From Lantana camara (Eukaryota > Streptophyta > Magnoliopsida > Lamiales > Verbenaceae), in assembly GCA_037501455.1 (NCBI GenBank), contig CM074862.1:64139501-64203500 (forward strand): a stretch of 64,000 nucleotides of DNA, read 5' to 3'. Within the stretch, counting starts at the first letter, position 1; each line of letters opens with the position of its first letter. Shown piece by piece: positions 44,571 through 54,452 of this stretch. The position numbers and the translations under genes were made by a program. The notes under the pieces are model-generated. The model was given only the letters and a program-made list of their open reading frames with translations. It ran no database searches and had not been told where the DNA came from.

Positions 44571-47500
44571 ATGGCAACCAAAAACCCTCTTGTATCAATC
44601 CTCGAGTCAAACAAGTTGACTGGTCCCAACTATTCTGATTGGCTGAGGAATCTAAAAATCATTTTAGATTCTGAGAAGAGAACTTATGTTCTCTTCGAAG
44701 GGGAGCCTAGTCCCAAATGCGACGCTCCCACTCGGGCCGAGCGGGATGCGATTCAGAAGTGGAAGGATGATAATCTCCAAGCCCGTTGCCTTAAGTTGGC
44801 TAACATGTCTCCGGACTTGCAAAGGCAACATGAGGCCATGGAATTCGCTTGGGAGATTTACCACCACTTAGAGCAACTTTACCGCCCTCATGAACGTGTT
44901 ACAAGGTATAACACTTCAAAGGAATTGTTCCACTTGAGAATGAGGGAAGGTTCAAGTGTCCATGAATATGGACTCAAGTTTCTTGCCCTTACTGAGAAAC
45001 TTGCCTCCATGGACATGCCACTGAAAGATGAGCTTTCAGTGGATTTGTTGCTAGCTTCGCTCCCACCATCATTCAACCCATTTGTCCTTAACTTCAACAT
45101 GAATCATGCTGGTGCTACTGTAGCTGAGCTGATTAGTCAACTTGTGACTGCTGGAAGCACGATCAAGAAGGACAATAAGGTTTTGATGGTGAATGCTCCA
45201 TCTTCCTCTTCTAGGCCTTCTAAAGGTAAGGGCAAGAAAGCCCAAAAGAAGAAGAAGAAACCCCTTAGGCCCACTGGTGGCGTTTCGAAGGGGAAGGCCC
45301 AAAAGAAGAAGCGTGATCAGAAAGAGGATGTTTGCTTCCATTGTGGCAAAGCGGGACATTGGAGGAGAAACTGCCCAGAGTACAAGGCTACTCTAAAGAA
45401 AGGTATCTTTCTCGTTGAAATAAATCTTTCTATTAATTCTAGTTCTTGGGTACTTGATACCGGTTGTGCAACTCATATCTGTAATGATGTACAGATGCTA
45501 AGTGAAGTCCAACAACTAAAAGAAGGAGAATGTGTCTTGAAGATCGATGATGGCTCAAACGTTGAAGCTCGAGCTTTAGGCACAATTAGATTAGATTTAG
45601 GTAGTTTTGAGTTAGTCTTGAATAAAGTCCTTTATGTACCGAGCATTATTCGTAATATAATTTCAGTTCCAATATTAGATTGTGAAGGTTATGAAACTTA
45701 TATTAAGAATGGTAAATACTTTATCAAACGGAACAACTCTTCCGTTCACATCGGTACTCTAAGTAATGGACTTTATCTAACTCAGAATATCAATATTATG
45801 AATATACAACGAGAAACGAAGCGTAAGAGAGATGACAAAGTTTCAGCTCCCTTATGGCGCGCTAGATTAGGACACATTTCCAAGAACAGAATTAGCAAGA
45901 TAAACACTTTAGGATCATTCTCTGAAAATGATCTTAAGGAGTTAACTTCTTGCGAATCCTGTCTCAAAGGAAAAATGTCCAAAGTTCCTTTTAAAGGAAC
46001 TGTGGAACGTGCCACTAAGGTTTTGGATTTGATCCGTACTGATGTTTGTGGACCGCTTAGTGTAAGCACTAGAAACAATCATCAGTATTTCATAACCTTT
46101 ACTGATGACTTTAGTCGGTATGGTTATGTATACTTAATGAAGTATAAATCCGAAGCTTTTGAGAAATTCTTAGAGTTTCAAAAAGAGGTTGAGAACTAAA
46201 CTGGTCACAAGATCAAAGCACTTCGATCTGATCGAGGAGGCGAGTATCTTAGTGAAGAATTCCTTAATCATCTCAAAGATAATGGGATTATCTCTCAGTG
46301 GACTCCTTCGGGAACTCCTCAGCTTAATGGGGTTTCTGAGAGAAGGACTTGGACCTTACTTGATATGGTTCGTTCCATGATGAGTTTCACTGACTTACCA
46401 CCTTCTTTTTGGGGTTATGCCCTAGAAAGTGCAGCAAAGATTTTGAATCTAGTTCCCTCTAAGTCAGTCCCTAAAACGCCCTACGAAATGTGGCATGGTA
46501 AAGTCCCTACTTATTCTTACTTAAGAATTTGGGGTTGTCCTGCTTACGTGAAGAGGACAGTGGGAGATAAGTTAGAATCTCGTTCTAACTTATGCTACTT
46601 TGTAGGTTATCCTAAGGAATCCATAGGATACTACTTCTATGATCAATCTGAGCAAAAGGTGTTTGTTTCTAGAAATGCCACTTTTCTCGAGGAACCGTTC
46701 CTTAAAGAAAAGAAAGGCAAGATCATAGAATTAGAAGAAGTACAAAGCAACCCCACGCCACCCACTGAAGAAACGTCCCCTACTGATCAACCACAGCCAA
46801 TCATGAATTTCGATACACATGTAAATCCTCCTATAAGGCGTTCTGAACGCACTCCTAGACAGCCGGAGAGATGGTATGGATTCTTCCAAGAAATCTCTCA
46901 AAAGGATAATGATCCTCTAACATATGAGGAGGCACTTTCAGATTCTGACTCTGAACAGTGGATAAAAGCCATGAAATCCGAAATGGATTCCATGAACTCC
47001 AACCAAGTTTGGACCTTTGTAGATTCGCCTGATGGGGTCAAACCCATAGGTTGCAAATGGATCTTTAAGAGAAAGCTTGGAGTTGATGGAAGCATTGCAG
47101 CCTATAAAGCAAGACTGGTTGCAAAAGGATTCACTCAAAGAACTGGCGTGGACTTTGATGAAACTTTTTCACCAGTTGCAATGCAAAAGTCTATTCGAAT
47201 CATGCTTGCCATTGCTGCATATTATGACTATGAGATATGGCAAATGGATGTGAAAACTCCCTTTCTCAATGGTGACATTGATAATGATATTTATATGGAG
47301 CAACCCATAGGTTTCACATTCAGTGGGAGTGAGCAAAAGGTTTGCAAACTCCAAAGATCAATCTATGGATTGAAACAGGCTTCTAGGAATTGGAACATTC
47401 ATTTTGATGCATCAGTCAATGCGTTTGGCTTCATTCAAATTTCGAATGAATCGTGTGTGTATAGGAAGGAATTGGAGACCTCAGTGCAATTCTTAGTACT

Positions 47501-48490
47501 TTATGTTGATGACATCCTTCTTATTTGGAATTCGAAGGATGATTGAAAGTAACTAAGTTATGGTTATCGAACCAATTCGAGATGAAAGATCTTGGTGATG
47601 CGTCCTATATCCTTGGAATTAAAATCTATCGAGATAGATCTAGAAGGTTCATAGGACTATCACAGTCGATGTACATTGACTAAGTATTGAAGAGATTCAA
47701 CATGGAGTCAGCAAAGGTTAAGAACCTTCCTATGAGTGTAGGAACATGTCTTTCAAAGAAGATGTGTCCTAAGACTAACCTTGAGAAGGAAAAAATGACT
47801 CATACACCTTATGCATTAGCAATAGGTAGCATAATGTATGCAATGTTATGTACTCGACCGGATGTGGCTTACTCACTTAGTGTGAGGAGTCGTCTCCAAT
47901 CTGACCCTGGAGATGGTCACTGGGCTGCCGTGAATAATATTCTTAAGGACTTGAAAAGTACTAAAGATTTATTCTTAGTTTACGGAGGTCAGAAAGATCT
48001 TAATGTCGAAGGATACTGCGATGCAAGCTTTGCATCTGACTTAGATGATTTTAAGTCAATGTCAGGATACATTTTCTGCCTAAACGGCGGAACAGTGAGT
48101 TGGAAGAGTTCCAAGAAAACTACCACTGCAGATTCGACCACTGAGGCCGAATACTTAGCTGCAAATGATGCAGCTAAGGAAGGTGTTTGGATTAGAAACT
48201 TCATTCAAGAGTTGAATGTTGTTCCTAGCATGAAAGACCCCATTACTGTGTTTTGTGACAACACTGGGGCGGTTGGTCAAGCAAGAGAACCAAGATCTCA
48301 CCAACGGACCAAGCACATTATGAGGAAGTATCACCTAATCCGTGATATTATCAAAAGAGGAGATGTGCTAACTGAGAGGGTCACATCAGTAGACAACGTG
48401 GCAGATCCACTTACTAAACCCCTTAGTCGAGAAGCTTTCCAAGGTCATCTTCAGAAGATGGGACTTGGAGTAGCTTTAGAATGGCTTTGA
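44571..48490 (+). pseudogene. Copia-2 gag-pol, three lesions
   Basis: One frame runs from ATG 44571 to 47546 apart from a TAA at 46197-46199 (CAA in Copia-1, a C-to-T change). Domains: gag (MATKNPLVSILESNKLTGPN, residues 1-200); Lys-rich stretch; zinc knuckle CFHCGKAGHWRRNC (about residue 255); protease LDTGCATHI (about 295); integrase with the H-H-C-C region (RLGHIS...CESCLKG) and D-D-E core (DVCGPLS, TFTDDFSRYGY, LRSDRGGEY); RT with MDVKTPFLNG and LYVDDILL. The RT motif has P where A is usual. A one-base loss causes TGA at 47544. A second stop, TAA, lies at 47681. RNase H (YCDASFASD, VFCDNTGAV, ADPLTKPL) runs to the end at 48490. Confidence 0.95.
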
Positions 48491-48506
48491 CGGTCAAGTG
48501 GGAGAT

Positions 48507-49975
48507 TGTTAGGAATAGTGCCCTAGAAAGCCGATTGTATATTCGCTTTGTGCTTTTCCTTATTGTAATCACAGACAATCTTTGAATGAAATAACGAATT
48601 GAGGCAACACTTCTTTATATGCTCTTGTTTGGTATGCGTTTACTTTATCTGTGCATGTATAAGAACTCCCATAATCCTGATGACTTTAGGACTCTACCAT
48701 TTAGGTGAAATGGTTCATGAAACGAGCCCTATATCACATAAGTCATGATTAGTAAATTACTCCAAGCCGATGAGTCCTACAGACAGTGGGAGTGTCAACC
48801 TGACTCCTCTAAGGCTTGCTTGTGGGATCACGCCCTTAAGAAGGACCACCTTGTTTCGTGGAGGTGCAAAGTGTATAGTTGATACGTGTGTGATACATGA
48901 GGGTGCTTACTTTAATAAGTAAGTTCACTGAGGTGCCCCGTGTGAGAGCATTCCTAAATGGGAAAGGAAGTTTCTATTTCAGGAAATAGAAACTTCCAGA
49001 TTAGGAAATATCTCACGAGTCATTGATGTGATTAATTGATCCTTAGACTTGAGGTTCCTTGTTACTTTATGAGTTAACTCTGTAGTCTTAGGTATAAGAT
49101 TTAAAGGGTGTTGCCTTAGACAACTGATTCAAGGCTTAAGCTGGGGCTGCACAAGTGATTCATGAAAGTGAATGAGAATCAAGAAAGGACCTACACTTGC
49201 ATTTGCAAGGTGATCTCTTATTATGTAAGTCATTCGTATGCCATATGGAGTCCTTGGCCAAGGTAGTAGATCAAGACATCAAGAAAAGGGTTTCTTGGAT
49301 TGAGATCAATTGGAAATGAAATGCACTTAGCTTTAAGACCGGATTATTAGGGTTCTGATTATTCCCTTGCCCTAGATCTTGGTTGAGAGATAGTAAGTAG
49401 GAGGATGGTATCTCACATGAATCAATGACTTAAAGGTTCTGTCGAATCCAAACATTCCAATTCAGCTAGGGGTTAAACACTTGTTGCTAGACTATGGTCG
49501 TTTAATCTGTGGACTGATTAATTAATTAGTGAATTAATTAATTAGGGTCACTGCTAATTGAATTGAGAACCTAGAGGGTCACACACAACAACTTGGTTAC
49601 ATGAGTTGAGGCTTGAAAATGATTAAATGAGTTAATCGGACCAAAGGGTTCCACACGTGTGAAATCACACGTGTGGGTCACGTGCGTGACACGTGTCCTT
49701 CATGGACACGTGTGCATATGCGTGAATAATTATTTGGTTAATTATTTAATAGACTTTGGTTTAATTTTGAATTAAAAAGAAAGTCTAATTTTGGAGAAAA
49801 ATAAGCTAGTTAAATAATTATGAATTAATTAATTAGATAAAAATAAGTTATTTATTTTATAATAAATAAAGTATAAAATTATCCAAAAATAGTTTGGATA
49901 TTTTTAGCTCTCTTGAAAGTTGATTTGAATTAGAATTCAAAGTCAAAGTTGGAGAATACTTGATGATCAAGTAAC
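48507..49975 (+). mobile_element. Copia-2 3' LTR, truncated
   Basis: It follows the polypurine tract and matches the 5' LTR up to TTGATGATCAAGTAA (equivalent to about 41956). Sequence from there is unrelated. The TATA box, palindrome and R/U5 part are lost. Confidence 0.9.
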
Positions 49976-49990
49976 AGAGCATGCTCACCC
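49970..49990. other. Breakpoint joining Copia-2 and Copia-3 LTRs
   Basis: To the left is the interior of the Copia-2 3' LTR. To the right, from about 49984 (CACCCCACTTGC), is the interior of the Copia-3 LTR, matching 60069 onward. About ten bases fit neither side. Both LTRs and the end of LTR F are cut here, which indicates a deletion or other rearrangement joined by end joining. Confidence 0.75.
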
Positions 49991-50436
49991 CACTTGCATT
50001 GTGCAACTAGGACACAAAAACCGAGGTAACCACGTCATAGCTCTCAGCACCACGAGTCCAACGCTACCGAGAACGCCCCGATCGGAGCTCCCACGCGCCC
50101 TAATTCGCGGCCACAATGCGGCGCGTGTAATGCACCTTCGGCTAGGGTTCCAGATGACGTGGCCGATTCTCATTCGGCCACGTGTCCGGGTCGGTCCAAC
50201 CGGACCCGGTTTGAACCGACCCTATCCATTCCGATCCGACCCGTTGACCCGGTTCGGATCCGTTGACCGGCCCGGTCCAGATCTTATCTGGACCGTCCAC
50301 GTGGCTCAATCTCCGCCGTCGACGTGTCGCGCCACCTGGCGCCCAGTCAGCGCCACCTCACGCCTGTCTACTGATGTTGCATGCCACGTCATCCTTTTTT
50401 TTTTTTTTGATGAAAATTTTATTTTCTCCAAAATAA

Positions 50437-50896
50437 AATTCCGGGCATTTCCAACTCTTTGGAACTTGATTTATTTTCTTAAAATAAATCCCTTGGCTAT
50501 TTTTAAACACTTTGAAACTTTATTTCTTTCTTTCCTTTTAATGTTTTATCTTCGGGTTTTCGATTGGGGCTTGCAGGGGGACCTGCAGGACTAATTAATT
50601 TTAGCTCTAAACGGGTTAATATATTATCATCTCATGATAATAATTAATTACCGTTTAACAATATTTAATTCCGGGCATTTCCAACTCTTTGGAACTTGAT
50701 TTGTTTTCTTAAAATAAATCCCTTGGCTATTTTTAAACACTTTGAAACTTTATTTCTTTCTTTCCTTTTAATGTTTTATCTTCGGGTTTTCGATTGGGGC
50801 TTGCAGGGGGACCTGCAGGACTAATTAATTTTAGCTCCAAACGGGTTAATATATTATCATCTCATGATAATAATTAATTATCGTTTAACAATATTT
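50437..50896. repeat. Tandem duplication of 230 bp inside the Copia-3 3' LTR
   Basis: The segment starting AATTCCGGGCATTTCC is present twice in direct succession (50437-50666 and 50667-50896), with only a few differences, for example TTTATTTTC versus TTTGTTTTC. The duplication is recent compared with most of the window. Confidence 0.9.
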
Positions 50897-52011
50897 AATT
50901 CCACTAAATAAATATTGTTGCGCTCTAAAATTAATTAATTTATTCACAAATTTATTGATCTAGAATAATTTTGCATTTTACTCCTCCGTGTAGATATCCA
51001 TGAAAAATAAATTAATACTACTATCATTTATTTTTCTCTTCTAATCTGAAATCTTCTGATTCGCCTTAAGTTCAAATCTCTTGTACGTGAAACACATTCA
51101 ACATACAACTTTAGTGACGCATCACACGAAGTACTTTGGCCAACGTTTTAATTCGAAATTTGCTAATCAATTTCAGGAATATCTTTTAACTTTCCAACAA
51201 AGCCACAGATTCCTTGATCAATATTTCTCCTTAGCACATTTCATGTAATCACTGAACCTACAAAGGTTTCGGTCATTCGATATCGAGACCTCACTTATGA
51301 GCAAGTTACAATGATTAATACTACATGCCTAAAGTCGAAATACTACCAGGATTAAGAGTTCAATGCTCCATAAGATTTGTTCATTTTAGATAGTAGTTTA
51401 AAATGAACTATCTTAGTGGTTGTAACGCCCCAATTTTCGGAAAGTCAGATATGCTCGACACGTGTGAGTTTCGAGCGTTAGGATTTTATTTTATTATTTT
51501 CGTTTATTCAATTTCTACGTGTTATATTAATTTTATAAATTGCATTTCAAAATGTTTACGTGAAAATACGTGAAATACGTGCTAACTTGAGAATCATTTT
51601 ATAATTTGATTTACTTGCTACGTTAAATAATTACCGAACATGATTTAATTGCCTAATTGTCCTTAACTAATTATTATTGGAAATGTGAGTACCAAATTGC
51701 ATGCATTATTCTTGGACTAAAGTGATTAATTAACTAGGAATGGAACTTAATTGCATGACTTATAGCTTTGAGGGACTTAATTGCAATTTAAGTATTTCAT
51801 CAAATTCAAAGCAATGAATCACGTAATATAGCTTCTTCATGCTTCCATCTTCCATTTCATACAAAAATCACCCAACATATTTGCTCTTATTGTCTCGGTT
51901 CCTTCAAGAAGAAAAGGAATTGGGAGATCATCATCTTCAAGCTAGAATTTTTCAAGGAATTTCCATATTTGAGGCTCAAGCATCCTTCTCCATCATTTAT
52001 TTTCATTCAAG

Positions 52012-53680
52012 GTGACTATAAGTTGATACATGTGATCTTTGATGATTTTATTAAAGTTACGGTTTATGATTTCATGGAATAAATGGATTATAGGTTGTTT
52101 GATCTATGAACATAGGACTATATCATGATTTAGTGCATGAATTCTTGAAGAACATGAACTTATATGATGAAATCATGTATGAACTTGAAAGTGGTGATTT
52201 TGGTGATTAAGTTATGATTTGAGTGTTTATATGAGGCTTTATTGTATCTTGAGTATATATGTATATTAATCCCTAGAATTCTTGCATATTATAAATAAAA
52301 GCATGAAGTTTTGAGTGATTTTGACCATGGTTCGAAGGTCCCCTATTTCGTCCCCTGCTTCTGTATCTTCTGTGAAACGGGAACGGCCCTTCCCGTTCCC
52401 TTTGTAATTGGGGAACGACCGTTCCCATATATTTGAATAATGTGCAGGGCGGCAAGGACGGGAGCGACCCTTCCCGTTTTGGTTTACATCCGAAAGGACC
52501 GTTCCCATCTTCGGGGAGTGACTTCGGGGAGCTGGGAACGGCCCTTCCCGTTTTGAACTAAAGTTCGGAACGGCCGTTCCCAGGCCTCTGGAAGGTCAGA
52601 AACTTTCTGCATAAATATGGAAATTCCAATTCCTTCTCTAATCATTTAATTAACCCTAACATTCTATTATATGATCAATTAAATGTCATAACATGATATT
52701 TATATGCTACATTGTTCATTCCATGATATCTCGGTACATGATTAAGCCTTGCATCTTATTTGGTAACATTAATGAGTTATTGTCTCACGAGTACACCATG
52801 TCCCGTTTCTTGTCCAGTTATTCTCCCGGGGCAGAGATTGTGATCAACTGAGCACGTCCACGCATCCATGAGTCATCGTGTCACCTGTCAGGTGAGGTTT
52901 AATTGCTAGTTACTTAGAACCCGTATAACCTTATGTGACTTTTGGGCCAAACTGTATAAATATATATTTACAAGTGTTTCTAAACTCTCAAGTCGTGTTC
53001 TTTAAAAGTAAATTGTGTTTATTGAAAGCAAGTCATGTTCATGACAAGCAAGTCGTGTATCGTGTTACAAGCAAGCTGTGTATCGTGTTACCGTGATTGA
53101 ACCGTGATCGTGTTTGGCGAATTATCGTGTATCATGTATTATGGGCCCGAGAGCGAGTGTTTGAGCCAACCGGGAAAGCATAGGGCTGACGGATAACTCA
53201 CACACCTCTCTCAAACCATGGGGATGCCCCCTGAATCCACCAGGAGGTTTGGTGGAGGAAGGAGTCCCGTACGTGGGAGTCATGTTCCCGACGTGCAACG
53301 TGATATCGTGGGTGGTTTGGGCCTTGCAAACCTACCACCATTGGAGAAAGGAGAAGTTCGTGTTATTGATCGTGTGCACTATAATGACTTGTGTGATAAC
53401 CTAATTAAATGAAAGTGTAATCCTTGTTCACTGTCGAGGTTTGGTTGGAGATCGTGTACGCCCTTCGCCAGGGCCACTGATTGTTATAATAAAGTGTTTA
53501 CCGTGTTAAACTTGATAGTTGTAATCTCGGGCGAGTTCTTTAAGATTCTTGCACTTATATTATTATAATTAGAAAACCTTACCCGAGGTTATAACTTGCA
53601 TGTTATTTGTGCTAATATATATCTATGCCCCTCACTCAGTCTTCCATAGACTGACGCCTCCATCTTTCAGGTTCTTGCAG
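52012..53680 (+). promoter_or_regulatory. Candidate LTR-internal intron of LTR G
   Basis: The donor-like TTCAAG|GTGACT is at 52012 and the acceptor-like CTTTCAGGTTCTTGCAG|G ends at 53680, followed by the conserved GTGCTAGGTGG. Confidence 0.4.
52377..52612 (+). repeat. Palindrome cluster in LTR G
   Basis: Six related inverted motifs are present: ACGGGAACGGCCCTTCCCGT, GGGAACGACCGTTCCC, GACGGGAGCGACCCTTCCCG, GGACCGTTCCC, GGGAACGGCCCTTCCCG and the perfect palindrome GGAACGGCCGTTCC (52567-52580). CAGAAACTTTCTGCA follows at about 52597. Confidence 0.85.
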
Positions 53681-54378
53681 GTGTGTGCTAGGTGGGGAAA
53701 TGAGTCCAGTCCGGTCATTGCATTTGAGTCAAGCATGGTGCATTTCATTTATTGTTGTTATTGTTAATTGTTATATTTAATGAACATGATAATGTATTGA
53801 TATGCATGTAAGGAAAATTGTATATGTTATCATGAATCGTACTTGACTAGTGGAAACATTTAATTACATTCTTTTATATTATCATTTAATCCAAGGCATT
53901 GTTTGGTGTTAGCCCCGCCTAGCTTGTCATTTTATTTTTATTGTCACCCGTTCGCTGCAGGTTGGTTCATGTACGGACTACTCATTTCATGGGTGGATCG
54001 ACCTGTAATGCAGGGGTGTGTCATCTCCACGTGTAGGGGTGCTACAGTGGTTCAGTTCGATGTTTCCAAATCTATTGAAAATCATCAATGTGTTATCACT
54101 GGAAACTCCATTTCCCTATGATGAAAGACTAATCATCTTATATAACACATTATAGTCACGATAAGAACTTATTCTTATCTTACCGACTAGAACTTTAATA
54201 ACACATGATTTCGATATCCAAAGTCCTTTCCTATGAAACACATTTCATATAAGAATATCATCACACGTTATTAATTATGTTAATATACTCATAACTTGCA
54301 ATAATTTCAGTTTTATTAATCCAACAAAATTCGATGTATTTACAAAGGAATTGGATTTTCAGGGCACTAATCCCAACA

Positions 54379-54389
54379 ATCTCCCACTT
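54379..54389 (-). other. Polypurine tract of Copia-3
   Basis: On the minus strand AAGTGGGAGAT directly precedes the 3' LTR, the same sequence as in Copia-1 and Copia-2. Confidence 0.8.
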
Positions 54390-54452
54390 ACCCTAAATCC
54401 AATTGGCTACATATCTAAGCCCCATCCCTTCTTCATGAGTATTGAAACTCTT

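Larger units (their letters stand above)
40500..49975 (+). mobile_element. Copia-2: Ty1/copia retrotransposon, nearly complete, 3' LTR truncated
   Basis: Same family as Copia-1. Order: 5' LTR 40500-42419, primer site 42422-42434, leader, gag-pol 44571-48490, polypurine tract, 3' LTR 48507-49975. It sits in the 3' LTR of the coding-free element (left flank GTAGT). The 3' LTR stops about 450 bp before its expected end, at a junction with Copia-3 LTR sequence, so the right target duplication is lost. Confidence 0.95.
51421..54046 (+). mobile_element. Solo LTR G, chromovirus-type
   Basis: The 2,626-bp segment starts TGTAACGCCCCAATTTTC and ends GGGGTGCTACA. GTGGT lies on both sides (51416-51420 and 54047-54051). 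It is the same family as LTR H (2,639 bp). It contains short repeats with CAAGCAAGTCGTGTATCGTG at 53000-53130. The open frame at 53218-53412 shows no known family. Confidence 0.92.
49984..54378 (-). mobile_element. Copia-3 3' LTR, truncated and split by solo LTR G
   Basis: On the minus strand it begins at 54378 with TGTTGGGATTAGTGCCC, directly after the polypurine tract (inverse ATCTCCCACTT). It is interrupted at 51420-54047 by G and runs left to the breakpoint. 49984-50275 matches 60069-60366 of the 5' LTR, including CGGACCCGGTTTGAACCGAC. A 230-bp tandem duplication lies inside. Confidence 0.85.

Noticed and set aside
47535..47550. Programmed ribosomal frameshift in the Copia-1/2 polyprotein
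   Set aside because: The site is inside the RT domain, where copia elements are not known to shift, no slippery heptamer is evident, and a simple one-base loss explains it.
53218..53412. 64-codon open frame in solo LTR G
   Set aside because: It is not kept in the equivalent part of LTR H and has no known features.
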